64,000 nucleotides of DNA from Acinetobacter sp. LoGeW2-3 (GCF_002688565.1 NZ_CP024011.1:558001-622000), one strand, 5' to 3'. Positions 1 to 9,260 are shown, counted from the first letter of the stretch. Program-made: numbers and translations. Notes: a model not told the origin generated them from the sequence alone.

Positions 1-229
1 CTGCTTCAGCTTCTGGATCAAGTAATTCAGTATGCACAGGATTACCCGACAGCGCCTGGAACGTCAGTGGCGTGATAAAGGCTTGTGCACCTTGCGTCAT
101 AACCACGCGGACATTAAAACCGGCATCTTTCAGACGGCGAACCAGAATTGCACTTTTGTAGGCAGCAATGCCACCTGTCACAGCTAAAATAATATTTTTA
201 TGAGGAATTACACTTACGTCGAAGCTCAC
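1..229 (-). CDS. coaBC: CoaBC, phosphopantothenoylcysteine decarboxylase / phosphopantothenate-cysteine ligase (N-terminal part)
   Basis: Only the first 76 codons lie in the window; the gene runs off the left edge. The protein makes 4'-phosphopantetheine from phosphopantothenate in CoA synthesis. The start is read as GTG at 229, giving [20 protein letters not shown]. The visible part is the beginning of the FMN-binding flavoprotein fold, with the glycine-rich TGGIAAYK motif near residues 18-25. The gene is divergent from radC, a common gammaproteobacterial arrangement. Together with panB/panC near 34 kb the window holds much of the pantothenate-to-CoA route. Identity is by family recognition of the N-terminus only. 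Confidence 0.9.
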   Translation of the reverse strand, partial: MSFDVSVIPHKNIILAVTGGIAAYKSAILVRRLKDAGFNVRVVMTQGAQAFITPLTFQALSGNPVHTELLDPEAEA

Positions 230-342
230 AAACAGGCTACCTTTCTGTTGCAGTGGCGCTCACAATAGCATTAAATAAGATCATGCCCAAGAGACCTTTC
301 TGGGTGAAAAACAATAATTAATAATAAATAAGTCTAATAAAT

Positions 343-1041
343 ATGCAATTTTCGATTAAACACTGGCCTGAACAGGAACGTCCACGCGAACGCCTGTTAC
401 AGTCAGGCCCACAAAGTCTCTCCGATGCCGAACTACTGGCTATTTTCCTGCGCTCCGGTTCGCAGCAGCATTCTGCAGTTGAACTGGCCCGCATTCTGAT
501 TCAGCATTTTGGACATTTGAGCACCTTATTGGATGCGCCTATTCAAGAAATTAGCCAGTTTCACGGTATGGGTGTCAGTAAATTTACCCAACTCATGGCA
601 GTCAAAGAACTGGGACGGCGCTATATTGCCGAGCATCTTCGGCAGGATGCTTTGGAGCTCAATCATTCACGAAAAATCATGGACTATCTACGCTTCGAGC
701 TACTTGGAGAAACTCAGGAAGTCTTTGCGGTGCTGTGCCTGGATGCTGGATTAAGAAAAATCAGCTTTAAAAAATTGTTTTATGGCTCACTTAATTCCTG
801 TGAGATTTCGATTAATCAGTTACTACGACATGCCATTCAACAACAGGCAACATCGATTGTGATTGCCCATAATCATCCACTCGGAGAGCCTCGACCTTCC
901 GCAGCCGATCTTGAACTTACCCAGCAGATTGCAAAGGCCTGTCGGCTGATCGAAATCCGCCTGATTGACCACTGTATCATTGCCCCGGAAGGCAGTTTTT
1001 CCTTTGCCGAGCAGCAACTCATCAATACGGTAACACTCTGA
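343..1041 (+). CDS. radC: RadC family (UPF0758) JAB/MPN-domain protein
   Basis: 232 aa, the usual RadC length. The N-terminal half carries a helix-hairpin-helix-like region. The C-terminal half is an MPN/JAB metalloprotease-like domain whose zinc motif is visible as H176-x-H178-P, followed by D189 in PSAAD. The usual HNHPSG reads HNHPLG here. Despite the name, a direct role in DNA repair is not established for the family; the metal-binding fold suggests a hydrolase. The gene starts about 110 bp from the divergent coaBC start. Confidence 0.93.
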   Translation: MQFSIKHWPEQERPRERLLQSGPQSLSDAELLAIFLRSGSQQHSAVELARILIQHFGHLSTLLDAPIQEISQFHGMGVSKFTQLMAVKELGRRYIAEHLRQDALELNHSRKIMDYLRFELLGETQEVFAVLCLDAGLRKISFKKLFYGSLNSCEISINQLLRHAIQQQATSIVIAHNHPLGEPRPSAADLELTQQIAKACRLIEIRLIDHCIIAPEGSFSFAEQQLINTVTL

Positions 1042-1109
1042 ACGATAGCGCTTGACAAAGATCTGACAAGTGATGAAGATCATGAAAAAAATTGTGATGA
1101 TTCCAATAA

Positions 1110-2021
1110 ATGATCGTACGTGACCAACCCAGTATCTTTAAAGTGTTATTTTCATGGCGGGGAACGATTTTACCGAAGGTGCTGCCACCTTTAGGCGTGG
1201 TCATGCTCATCTCTGCCATTATTGGTGGGCTATCGTATGTCAATTATGTACATTTACCAGAATTACCTTTGGTCGGCTTTACCCTGATCGGGGTAGTGCT
1301 ATCGATTTTCCTCGGTTTTAAGAACTCTGCAGCCTATGAACGCTGGTGGGAAGCTCGCAAGCTCTGGGGTATTCTGATTGCCAATGCGCGTCATTTTGAC
1401 CGTGACTGTCGTATCTTGACTCAGGCACGTCGTGAGCGGGTCATCCAGCATGTGATTGTCTTTGCCAATGTGTTACGCGATCGCCTGCGTCATCAGACTG
1501 CCAACCCAACCGAACTGGTACAGACCAGCGGGATGAGCCCTCAGGCATTGCAACAACTCTATCAACAGGCCAATGCACCACAGTACACCTTGAGTTTGAT
1601 TCAATGGGAATTGATGCAAGCGCTGAAAGAAGGTGAAATCTCGGACATTATCTATGCGCAGATGAACCAGCATGTAGCTGAGCTGAGTATTGTTCAGACC
1701 GGCTGTGACCGGATTGCCACCACTCCACTGCCTTTTGCCTATTCAGTATTGCTGAACCGTACGGTGTATTTCTTCTGTTTTATGCTGCCATTCAGCCTGG
1801 GCTCAACTCTTGGAATGGTTACGCCTCTATTGGTCGGAATTTTGGCCTATACTTTCTTGGGTTTAGATGCCCTTAGTTCTGAAATTGAAGAACCTTTTGG
1901 TACACAAAGCAATGACTTACCACTTGATTCAATGGTCCGTACCATTGAAATTGAACTCTTGGGTACTTTAGGCAAGCCAACGCCACCACCTATTCAGGCT
2001 CAAGATCATAATCTATTATAA
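1110..2021 (+). CDS. Bestrophin family (UPF0187) membrane channel protein
   Basis: 303 aa. The N-terminal third has two hydrophobic segments (about residues 24-45 and 50-70), followed by the family signature GFKNSAAYERWWEARKLWG. A second pair of hydrophobic segments lies around residues 205-250, followed by the conserved acidic EIEEPFG stretch that lines the channel in bestrophins. Bacterial members form pentameric ion channels in the inner membrane; substrate selectivity cannot be read from sequence. The Shine-Dalgarno before the ATG is weak, so the start is the least certain part. Confidence 0.88.
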   Translation: MIVRDQPSIFKVLFSWRGTILPKVLPPLGVVMLISAIIGGLSYVNYVHLPELPLVGFTLIGVVLSIFLGFKNSAAYERWWEARKLWGILIANARHFDRDCRILTQARRERVIQHVIVFANVLRDRLRHQTANPTELVQTSGMSPQALQQLYQQANAPQYTLSLIQWELMQALKEGEISDIIYAQMNQHVAELSIVQTGCDRIATTPLPFAYSVLLNRTVYFFCFMLPFSLGSTLGMVTPLLVGILAYTFLGLDALSSEIEEPFGTQSNDLPLDSMVRTIEIELLGTLGKPTPPPIQAQDHNLL

Positions 2022-2099
2022 GAAATGCGATTACAGTTGAACCCAACCCATGTGTTCAGCTCAAAATTAAAATAATGAAAACAATAAAAATAAGATTTT

Positions 2100-3128
2100 A
2101 TGAATATCAAGCAACGGATTCATCGTTATACGCCGCAGCCGGTGACGCGTCCTGTTGCAGCTCTAGCGGCCTTGCTACTTTGTAGCGGGGGCTTATTTGC
2201 GCTCGGCTGTGTGCTGGCCTGGCAAGGTATTTTATTTCATCCTTTAGAACAGTACTGGATTTTACTACTTCTCATCAGCTTCATACTGGTGTTGAGTGTC
2301 AGTTATGACTGGAAACAATATTTCAAATTTCCTTTTCTGATCCAACAATACTTGATCGACTCGAAGCTGGCTCAGGATATCCGTGAAAGAGCTTTACGCA
2401 GCTCAGATGCCACGATTATGGGGCAACGTCAGATTCACACGACCCGGCTACACAAACAGCAGCAACTACTATTAAAACTCAATGATCATGAAACACCACA
2501 ATGGTTTAATGTCGACCTGAATCAGGTCTTTAACACAGAGCCTTATCTGGATATCCATGTTCGGCCCAGTGATGCCCTCATTGGCCAGCAGGTTTTGGTC
2601 TACTATCTGATGCGTACACGCTGGATTGTGCAACTATATGCATATGATGGTGATCAGAATTTTCAGCATCTACAGCATTATATCGCAACGCCGATCCGTG
2701 GACGGATTTACTTCGACCATATCCCAAGTCGACTCATGCTGGACTTACCGAGAGTTGCACATATTCAGGCGAGTCGTGAAGATGACTCTCCATCTTATAC
2801 GCTTAAGCTAAGTACCAATTATGGCAAATACTATCGGGTGTCCTGCAAAGCAGCACATTTTGACAAACTGGAACTGGCGCTCGCTAATCTGATTGATTTT
2901 TTACGTTATCGAGATTTCAAACATCATCCAGAAATCCGGCAAGCTGTAATTTCTAAGCATCATCCTTTTCTTTATCGCAATTTATTGAACTATATGCTGA
3001 TCGCTGCATTATTACTGTTTGCAGCCACGACAGCAGATTGGCAACTGGCGCTCCTGAGTTTGGTAGTCGCCTGCCTGCGAGGCATGAGCATCCAGCAGCA
3101 TAAGCAATCACCATTTATTGAAGCCTGA
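2100..3128 (+). CDS. Conserved membrane protein of unknown function
   Basis: 342 aa, family not recognised. Two N-terminal transmembrane helices (about residues 18-42 and 52-70) and two near the C-terminus (about 300-333) flank a soluble domain of roughly 220 residues rich in aromatic and basic residues. No catalytic motif stands out. The topology suggests an inner-membrane protein with a cytoplasmic middle domain. It follows the bestrophin gene by 78 bp on the same strand and may be cotranscribed, but there is no functional link visible. Confidence 0.72.
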   Translation: MNIKQRIHRYTPQPVTRPVAALAALLLCSGGLFALGCVLAWQGILFHPLEQYWILLLLISFILVLSVSYDWKQYFKFPFLIQQYLIDSKLAQDIRERALRSSDATIMGQRQIHTTRLHKQQQLLLKLNDHETPQWFNVDLNQVFNTEPYLDIHVRPSDALIGQQVLVYYLMRTRWIVQLYAYDGDQNFQHLQHYIATPIRGRIYFDHIPSRLMLDLPRVAHIQASREDDSPSYTLKLSTNYGKYYRVSCKAAHFDKLELALANLIDFLRYRDFKHHPEIRQAVISKHHPFLYRNLLNYMLIAALLLFAATTADWQLALLSLVVACLRGMSIQQHKQSPFIEA

Positions 3129-3144
3129 CTAATAAGTACCTTAA

Positions 3145-3996
3145 TTACCGAAAACTTTCCCAGATACCAACCTGCTCTTCTTTAACAGCTGGGATATGGC
3201 CAAGCTTGATCCAAGGCATATTTTCACCATGATAATCACTGCCTACAGAAACTTTTAATCCATATTCAGCAATCATCCGATCGACCATCTGCCGGGTAGA
3301 AGCTGGATCTACCGCTGGTGGCAGTTCGACAGCATCACCACCAAACTTGGCGAAAATTTCAATTAAGTAACGGATATTGGTTGCAGATAAATCATAACGG
3401 GTTGGATGCGCCAGCACAGCATAACCACCACTGGCATGAATTACCTGAATGGTTTCTTCCAGTCCGAGCCCATCAAACTTCACATAGGCTTTCTTACCTT
3501 CCTTGATATATTTATCAAAGGCCTGTTGTGGACGGGTAACAATTCCCTTTTCAACAAGCGTTTTAGCAATATGGGTACGGGTAACACGGTCTGGGATATT
3601 GTCGACTTTGGCTACTACATCTGGATAAATATCCTGTCCAATCAATGGAGTCAGTAGTTCACAGATTCTTTTCGAGCGTTCAGCCCGAATCCGTTTTTGC
3701 TGCTCCAAAGCCTGTTGTAGTGGCTCAGGATTTTGGATATCCAACGCCACAATATGCACGACATAATTCTTTTTGGTAGCAGGACGTGACCATTGACTGG
3801 AGATCTCCACACCGGAAATGATCTTAATTTCGTGATCTTTCGCGACCTCACGTGCCAGCTCTAATCCGTCCATGGTGTCATGATCAGTCAAGGCCAGAGT
3901 ATGGATAAAGCTCGCTGCTGCGGCCTTAACCAGCTGCTGTGGACTCAAGGTTCCATCAGAAATATTGCTGTGTGTATGTAAATCTACGCCGTGCAT
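3145..3996 (-). CDS. PHP-domain phosphoesterase (RNase AM / YciV type)
   Basis: 283 aa. PHP metal-binding motifs are clear: DLHTHSNISDG at residues 5-15, LTDHDTMDG near 36-44, an internal ISGVE motif, LAHP in the middle, and SDYHG near residue 255. In E. coli the homologue (YciV, also called Rnm) is a 5'-3' exoribonuclease and 3',5'-nucleotide phosphatase that trims rRNA 5' ends. The gene is divergent from yciB with only 44 bp between starts, and other yci-type genes (yciI, yciA) lie within 6 kb, which fits the E. coli synteny. Confidence 0.9.
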   Translation of the reverse strand: MHGVDLHTHSNISDGTLSPQQLVKAAAASFIHTLALTDHDTMDGLELAREVAKDHEIKIISGVEISSQWSRPATKKNYVVHIVALDIQNPEPLQQALEQQKRIRAERSKRICELLTPLIGQDIYPDVVAKVDNIPDRVTRTHIAKTLVEKGIVTRPQQAFDKYIKEGKKAYVKFDGLGLEETIQVIHASGGYAVLAHPTRYDLSATNIRYLIEIFAKFGGDAVELPPAVDPASTRQMVDRMIAEYGLKVSVGSDYHGENMPWIKLGHIPAVKEEQVGIWESFR

Positions 3997-4040
3997 CTCT
4001 ATACTATGACATTTATTTGATCAGATTTAGATACTCTAAC

Positions 4041-4652
4041 ATGAAAGCACTTTTAGACTTTGTGCCACTCATTATTTTCTTTTATTTATATAAGACAGTA
4101 GACCCTAAAGACACCAACCATCCATTACTCCAGCTGATTGGCTCCGCAGGCGGTGTCGACAATAACAATATTCTTGTGGCAACCACAGGTCTGATCATTT
4201 CCATGTTAGTGGTCTACGGCGCGTTATTTGTTTCGCAAAAATTCCGTCTGGACAAACAGCAATGGATCGTATTGTTTATGACGGTCATCTTCGGTGGCAT
4301 CACCCTGATGCTCAGTGATGATTTCTATATCCGCCTCAAAGCAGTTTTGCTAAATCTGGTGTTTTCTGGCGTATTCCTGCTTTCGCCATGGTTCAGTAAA
4401 GATAAAAAACCATTAATCCAGCGTCTGTTTGGACCGGTGTTTAATTTAACTGAAAAAGGCTGGTTTAAGCTCAACTATGCCTGGGCAGCGATGTTTGCAG
4501 TGATGTCATTCTTGCATTGCTTCTTTGCTTATATGTATATGGATGGAAAATATTGGGGTGAATTTACCGCATTTGGTGACATGATCGTGATGTTTTCCTT
4601 TATCATTATTCAGTTCATTGTATTGCGCAAATACTTTAAAGCTGCTGAATAA
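4041..4652 (+). CDS. yciB: YciB/IspZ family inner-membrane septation protein A
   Basis: 203 aa from the ATG at 4041; an open frame runs further upstream to 3939 but would overlap the divergent PHP gene, and the family begins with MKALLDFVPLIIFF as here. Five hydrophobic helices are visible (about residues 5-22, 50-70, 77-95, 102-118, 150-170 and beyond). YciB is an inner-membrane protein linked to cell-envelope and septum integrity. It is followed within 28 bp by yciI, suggesting one transcript. Confidence 0.92.
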   Translation: MKALLDFVPLIIFFYLYKTVDPKDTNHPLLQLIGSAGGVDNNNILVATTGLIISMLVVYGALFVSQKFRLDKQQWIVLFMTVIFGGITLMLSDDFYIRLKAVLLNLVFSGVFLLSPWFSKDKKPLIQRLFGPVFNLTEKGWFKLNYAWAAMFAVMSFLHCFFAYMYMDGKYWGEFTAFGDMIVMFSFIIIQFIVLRKYFKAAE

Positions 4653-4680
4653 AAGTTAAACTAAATCATCGAGAACTGCC

Positions 4681-4983
4681 ATGTCATTATTTGTTGTTAC
4701 CTGCACCGACCAGGAAAGTACAGTAGAAAAACGTCTTGCAATCCGCCCCCAACATCTTGAACGTCTGCAAAAATTAGATGATGAAGGTCGTTTAATCGTT
4801 GCTGGCGCGATGCCAAAAGAACCGGGTAATCCTCAAGCAGGTTTTTATGGCAGCACCATCATTGTGGACTTTGACAGCCGTGAAGCATTAGATGAATGGT
4901 TACAGGAAGAACCATTTTTAAAAGAAGGCGTCTATGCTCATATTGACGTTAAACCATTCAATAAAGCATTCCCACAAGGATAA
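4681..4983 (+). CDS. yciI: YciI family protein
   Basis: 100 aa, ferredoxin-like fold family with the conserved His of the RPQHLERL stretch (around residue 24) and the C-terminal acidic strand motif EEPFLKEGVYAHI. Family members act as dehydratase- or dehydrochlorinase-like enzymes in a few cases, but the E. coli protein has no settled role. It sits between yciB and a small membrane protein gene, with only 5 bp to the next start. Confidence 0.92.
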   Translation: MSLFVVTCTDQESTVEKRLAIRPQHLERLQKLDDEGRLIVAGAMPKEPGNPQAGFYGSTIIVDFDSREALDEWLQEEPFLKEGVYAHIDVKPFNKAFPQG

Positions 4984-4988
4984 GGTAC

Positions 4989-5516
4989 ATGCACGCTGTA
5001 ATTGCCAGTTTAATCGGTCTATCCCTTGCCTGCACAACTGCCTTGGCGGTTGAAGCGACACCAGCAGCAGAACTTGCTGCTACCCCAGCGCAAAATACAC
5101 CAGCAACTGTGCAAACCGCGGTGGCAAATACGCCACCGCAAACGCTGCCTGCCAATAAACCTGGCATCATGCCTGTGGCTGCTTCAAATAATCCGCTCGT
5201 GCAAAACCCTGCTGCCAAGCCGTTAACTGCGGAAGACATCGCCAAAAACAAGGCTCAGCAAGATGCTAAAGTAAAGGCATTGGTCAAAGATCAGGCGACA
5301 CGTCTGCAACAACTGGAAAAAGCTAATCTTGAAGCGCTGACCCAAAATCAGGAACTCCAGCTGAAGAACGATAATCTCGGAGTTCAGGTGCAGGTACTGC
5401 AAAGTGAACGCAGTGCGCAAATGTTCCTCTACGGCGCTGCAACATTGGCTGTAGGCGTACTACTCGGCTTCCTGATTGCGAGCTATGTTTATACCAAACG
5501 TCGTCGTCAATGGTAA
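4989..5516 (+). CDS. Exported or membrane-anchored protein with coiled coil and C-terminal helix
   Basis: 175 aa, family not recognised. A signal peptide covers about residues 1-21 (cut likely after ALA). Next is a low-complexity Ala/Pro/Thr/Asn-rich segment (22-80), a charged Gln/Lys/Leu-rich coiled coil (about 85-142), and a single transmembrane helix (about 147-169) ending in a basic KRRRQW tail. The tail predicts that the C-terminus is cytoplasmic and the coiled coil periplasmic. It starts 5 bp after yciI, so translation is probably coupled. Confidence 0.75.
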   Translation: MHAVIASLIGLSLACTTALAVEATPAAELAATPAQNTPATVQTAVANTPPQTLPANKPGIMPVAASNNPLVQNPAAKPLTAEDIAKNKAQQDAKVKALVKDQATRLQQLEKANLEALTQNQELQLKNDNLGVQVQVLQSERSAQMFLYGAATLAVGVLLGFLIASYVYTKRRRQW

Positions 5517-5555
5517 GCTATTCCCTTTCCTGATGTATTGAAGGTTGTATCCGTT

Positions 5556-7460
5556 TTGTCTCACGCAATTCAAACTGCCGATCTCGATTGGCAGCTGGTG
5601 GATGGCATTGATGTGCCGGTTTCCAAACAGTTTGGTGATGTTTACTTTTCTAAGGACAATGGCCTGCTTGAAACGCGTCATGTGTTTTTAAATGGCAATG
5701 ATCTGAGCACTCGCCTAACCGAATTAAAACCTTTTGAATATTTTTGCGTAGGTGAAACGGGCTTCGGTACAGGCCTTAATATTCTAGCCTTATGGCAACT
5801 CTGGCAACAGGTACGTCCAGATAATCACAGCCATCTACATGCGATTTCAGTTGAAAAATTCCCACTTTCTAAACCTGATTTGATCCGTGCCTTAAATGCC
5901 TGGCCCGAACTAAAACCACTCGCAGATCAGTTGATTTCCCAATATCCAATGCCAATTGCTGGCTGTCATCGCCTTAGCTTTCCGGATGAGCGATTCTCAC
6001 TGGATTTATGGCTGGGTGATGCACATGATATCTTTCCAGTAATCGAAAAAACTGCGCCAGTCAATGCCTGGTTCCTGGATGGTTTTGCCCCTTCCTGCAA
6101 TCCGGATATGTGGGAAGAAAATGTGCTGAATAATATCGTGCGACTCTCTGATTACGGTACGACCTTTTCCTCTTTTAGCGTCGCCGGCGTACTGAAACGC
6201 GGGCTCAGAAATCATGATATTTCTATTTCACGTCCCCGTGGCTTTGGTCATAAACGCGAAATGTTGAAAGCAATCTGGAATCCGCCTAAAGCTGAAGAGC
6301 GAGCAACAGAAGTTTCTGAAGATCATACTCAAAAAAAAACTTCGCTAAATAAAGAATTAAAATATCAAGCACGTCAGATTGCGGTGATTGGCGCTGGTAT
6401 TGCCGGTTTAAGTACTGCTTGGGCATTTGCCACACGCGGGCATCAAGTCACACTATTTGATCAAAATGCACCGCTTTCAGGAGGTTCTGGTAATCCCCTC
6501 GCCCTGCTCAATCCAAAACTGTCTTCGATTGCTCAAAGTGCTGAACATTTAATGACCCAAGCTTGGCAACATGCGCTAAATCATTATCCACAGTTCAAAG
6601 CCTTTCGCCCACTTCAAGTCCAGCAGCTGGCATTAAAAAATCCAGAAAACCTATTAGCACTGGAGGATGAGTATCCTAGCGGTATTTTGGAAATTCCTGA
6701 TCAAGATCAGCAGTCTTTAGCGACGGAATATCCAGCACTGGCATTGCTACAAGCAGGTGGTGTATCGCCACAGCAGCTACGCGATGAAATTCTGCAACAC
6801 GCTAATATTCATTATATCCAGTCGCAGATTAGCCGGATTGAGCCACTGTCTCGTCCAGAACTGTTTGCTGATGATCAATCTTTAGGACAGTTTGACCATG
6901 TCATTGTCTGTACCGCACTGAATACGCCACAATTGCTGGAAGGACATCCCGAACTGAAACCAATTCGTGGACAGGTGAGCTGGGTCGAAAATAGTGAACA
7001 ACCACTCGATCCAAATATTGCCTATAGCTACGGCGGTTACTGTATCCAATTTGATGAAAAGCATTTGTTGCTAGGTGCTTCTTTCTGTATCAATCGCGAT
7101 GATGTCGAAGTACTGGAAGAAGACCATATACATAACCGTGAACTGATCCATTCGGTATTTCCAGAGTATGCACAGAATTTGGCGGATGTCAGTGAGTGGC
7201 AAGGTCGTGCTTCCGTTCGTGCGCAGAGTAAAGATTATTTTCCATTACTTGGAAAACTTAAACCCGATCAGGAAATTTATAGTCTTGCTGGCTTAGGTTC
7301 CAAAGGCTTCCTGTTTGCACCACTATGCAGTGAAATCCTGTCTGCACAGATTCTAGGAGAAGCCTGTCCTGCATCTACGAATATCATCAAGAAACTGGAT
7401 ATCAGACGCTTTGAAAAGAAAGTAAAAGTGAAGAAGCCTTACTTTAAGCCTGAAGGTTAA
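5556..7460 (+). CDS. mnmC: MnmC, bifunctional tRNA 5-methylaminomethyl-2-thiouridine biosynthesis enzyme
   Basis: 634 aa from the TTG at 5556 (MSHAIQTADLDW). A GAAGG Shine-Dalgarno lies about 11 bp upstream; a TTG at 5538 would add six residues but has no ribosome-binding site. The N-terminal half is the SAM-dependent methyltransferase MnmC2 (CVGETGFGTGLN motif). The C-terminal half is the FAD-dependent oxidase MnmC1, with the dinucleotide-binding GAGIAGLSTAWAFA motif. Together they finish mnm5s2U at the wobble base of certain tRNAs. Both domains look intact. Confidence 0.94.
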   Translation: MSHAIQTADLDWQLVDGIDVPVSKQFGDVYFSKDNGLLETRHVFLNGNDLSTRLTELKPFEYFCVGETGFGTGLNILALWQLWQQVRPDNHSHLHAISVEKFPLSKPDLIRALNAWPELKPLADQLISQYPMPIAGCHRLSFPDERFSLDLWLGDAHDIFPVIEKTAPVNAWFLDGFAPSCNPDMWEENVLNNIVRLSDYGTTFSSFSVAGVLKRGLRNHDISISRPRGFGHKREMLKAIWNPPKAEERATEVSEDHTQKKTSLNKELKYQARQIAVIGAGIAGLSTAWAFATRGHQVTLFDQNAPLSGGSGNPLALLNPKLSSIAQSAEHLMTQAWQHALNHYPQFKAFRPLQVQQLALKNPENLLALEDEYPSGILEIPDQDQQSLATEYPALALLQAGGVSPQQLRDEILQHANIHYIQSQISRIEPLSRPELFADDQSLGQFDHVIVCTALNTPQLLEGHPELKPIRGQVSWVENSEQPLDPNIAYSYGGYCIQFDEKHLLLGASFCINRDDVEVLEEDHIHNRELIHSVFPEYAQNLADVSEWQGRASVRAQSKDYFPLLGKLKPDQEIYSLAGLGSKGFLFAPLCSEILSAQILGEACPASTNIIKKLDIRRFEKKVKVKKPYFKPEG

Positions 7461-7462
7461 AG

Positions 7463-7611
7463 AAAGTCCCTCTTTGAAAAAGGGAGATTTAGGGGGATTA
7501 TAAGTAAAGAAAATCCCTCCTTTACGGAACAATGTTCCTCACCCTTTAGAAAAGGGAGGAGTCCCCTCTCCTTTCAGGAGATGAGCAGCACTGCTGCGCA
7601 AGGGAGAGGTC
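7463..7611. repeat. Mosaic of short dispersed palindromic repeats downstream of mnmC
   Basis: Three modules in a row. Module 1 (7463-7500) has CCCTCTTTG-AAAAAGGGAG followed by ATTTAGGGGGATTA. Module 2 (7510-7561) is AAATCCCTCC...AAAAGGGAGGAG with an inner GGAACAATGTTCC palindrome. Module 3 (7562-7611) has CCTCTCC...GGGAGAGG arms around GCAGCACTGCTGC. Modules 1 and 2 recur in opposite order at 63207-63313. They can fold as hairpins at the end of the mnmC transcript. Confidence 0.8.
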
Positions 7612-7631
7612 AATAAACTATCCTTTAAAAC

Positions 7632-7657
7632 AAAAAAGCGCCTGACGGCGCTTTTTT
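7632..7657. terminator. Bidirectional rho-independent terminator
   Basis: Stem AGCGCC-TGAC-GGCGCT flanked by an A-run on the left and a T-run on the right, between the convergent mnmC and rhodanese genes. It can stop transcription from both sides. Confidence 0.92.
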
Positions 7658-7671
7658 GTTTTAAAGCTTAA

Positions 7672-7986
7672 TCAGGCACCCTGTTCCAGCGGCAAGCCTG
7701 CATCACGGGCAGCACGTGTACCACCCATCAGGATGACATATTCACGAGAGCTGTCGAAACCCTCTAGTTTTTCAGCAGCACGAGGGGCTTTACTACCTCC
7801 ACCACACAGGATATAAATCGGCTGATCCGTGGACACTTGAGTAAGGCTCTCTGCTGAAAGATCGTTAATGGGCTGGTTTACCGCCCCTTTAACATGTGCT
7901 TCAGCAAAAGCATTAGAATCACGTACATCCCAGATTACGGCACCTTCTGGGAACTCAAATGTTGTAATTTCTTGTTTACGGATCAT
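7672..7986 (-). CDS. Single-domain rhodanese-like protein
   Basis: 104 aa from the ATG at 7986, which has a perfect AAAGGAG ribosome-binding site six bases upstream; an earlier in-frame start at 8013 has none. The rhodanese fold is recognised from IWDVRDSNAFAEAHVKGAVN, and the active-site cysteine C61 lies in YILCGGGSKAPR. The loop residue usually Arg (CxxxxR) is Lys here, so sulfur-donor specificity may differ. Probably a cytoplasmic persulfide carrier. Convergent with mnmC, divergent from yajQ. Confidence 0.88.
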   Translation of the reverse strand: MIRKQEITTFEFPEGAVIWDVRDSNAFAEAHVKGAVNQPINDLSAESLTQVSTDQPIYILCGGGSKAPRAAEKLEGFDSSREYVILMGGTRAARDAGLPLEQGA

Positions 7987-8077
7987 TGCGCACTCCTTTG
8001 ATGTAAACAACACTTGGCAAATTGAGAAAACATCCCTAGCATCTCAGATATTCTTTCCATTTGTAAAGGTCTAAACT

Positions 8078-8566
8078 ATGCCTTCTTTCGATATTGTTTC
8101 TGAATTAGAAATTTTTGAAGTAAACCATGCGGTTCAAAACACGCAAAAAGAGATTGCGACCCGGTTTGACTTCCGTGGTCAGGACGTTTCAATCGAGTTG
8201 AACGAAAAAAATAAAGAAATCAAAATCAAGACTGAAAGTGATTTCCAGTGTGAACAAGTTTATAGCATGCTAGAAAATCACTTCTTTAAACGTAAAGTAG
8301 ATATTCAGGCGCTTGATCCACAAAAAGGTGCACCTTCAGGTAAAAACTATATCCAAGTGATCAAACTGAAAGATGGTCTTGACTCAGATACTGCAAAAAA
8401 AATTAATAAAGCCATTAAAGAAAGTGGCATTAAAGCGCAGTCTTCTATCCAAGGCGACAAAATTCGTGTGACAGATAAAAAGCGCGATACTTTGCAACAA
8501 ATTATGGCATTCCTGAAAGAACAACAATTTGGTGTGCCTTTACAGTTCAACAACTTTAAAGACTAA
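8078..8566 (+). CDS. yajQ: YajQ family nucleotide-binding protein
   Basis: 162 aa, the full family length, starting MPSFDIVSELE as is typical. Members bind nucleotides; some bind cyclic di-GMP and act with a transcription factor, others were described as binding GTP or tRNA. The conserved ATRFDFRG stretch lies at about residues 27-34 and GKNYIQVIKLKDGL at 90-103. AAAGG upstream supports the start. It is followed 27 bp later by a thioesterase-fold gene on the same strand. Confidence 0.95.
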   Translation: MPSFDIVSELEIFEVNHAVQNTQKEIATRFDFRGQDVSIELNEKNKEIKIKTESDFQCEQVYSMLENHFFKRKVDIQALDPQKGAPSGKNYIQVIKLKDGLDSDTAKKINKAIKESGIKAQSSIQGDKIRVTDKKRDTLQQIMAFLKEQQFGVPLQFNNFKD

Positions 8567-8593
8567 GATAGTCTATTTTCGGATAATAGAACC

Positions 8594-9106
8594 ATGGCCA
8601 AAAGCAATCGACTCTCCAAACTGGTAAAAGCAAGTTCACAACTTCCACACGGCATTCGTACTGCACTGCTGAGTAAAACCTTTGGACGTGTGGTACCGAT
8701 GGTCGGTTCTGCCCGAATCCGCTATGAACAGGTCAGCCACGACCAGGTGGTTGTGAGCATGGCTAATCATAAAGCCATGCAGAACCATATTGGTCAGGTT
8801 CATGCCTGTGCCATGGCACTGCTTGCAGAAACAGCCACAGGATTTGTCACCGCAATGAATGTACCTGATTCTGCAATCGTTCTGATTAAAAGCATCAAAA
8901 TTGATTATAAACGTCCGGCTCAAGGCGCAATGCGTGCCGTAGCAACCTTGACTGCCGAGCAGCAGCAACTCATGCAAAGTACAGATAAAGGCGAAACATT
9001 GGTATCGGTGGTCGTCACCGATGAATCCGGCGAAGCACCTATTCAGTGTGAAATGCTATGGGCATGGATCGCTAAATCGCAGCTTAAAACGAAAGCGATA
9101 TCTTAA
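8594..9106 (+). CDS. DUF4442 hot-dog-fold thioesterase-like protein
   Basis: 170 aa. The pattern NHIGQVHACAMALLAETATGF resembles the PaaI/YiiD-type hot-dog active-site helix, and IKSIKIDYKRPAQGAMRAVATL matches the following strand pair. DUF4442 proteins are thought to act on acyl-thioesters; the substrate here is unknown. The gene lies downstream of yajQ and is convergent with yciA, another hot-dog thioesterase, with a shared terminator between them. Confidence 0.82.
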   Translation: MAKSNRLSKLVKASSQLPHGIRTALLSKTFGRVVPMVGSARIRYEQVSHDQVVVSMANHKAMQNHIGQVHACAMALLAETATGFVTAMNVPDSAIVLIKSIKIDYKRPAQGAMRAVATLTAEQQQLMQSTDKGETLVSVVVTDESGEAPIQCEMLWAWIAKSQLKTKAIS

Positions 9107-9260
9107 TTTTTTAAGAATATGTGCTAACTGAATTTGGGATTATTTAAAAGTATCCTCATCCTCTATCAAGATATTGACTGCTTGCTCCCTTCTCAGCTTA
9201 AAAACTATTTAATTTTTTTAACTTTAAAATCAGTGCTTAAGAATTTAAATTTCCAAAAAT

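Noticed and set aside
3939..4040. Longer yciB start at 3939
   Set aside because: It would overlap the divergent PHP gene by 58 bp; the family starts at MKALLDF, at 4041.
8636..8977. 113-codon minus-strand frame opposite the DUF4442 gene
   Set aside because: Antisense shadow: its translation resembles no family and lies wholly within a recognised gene.
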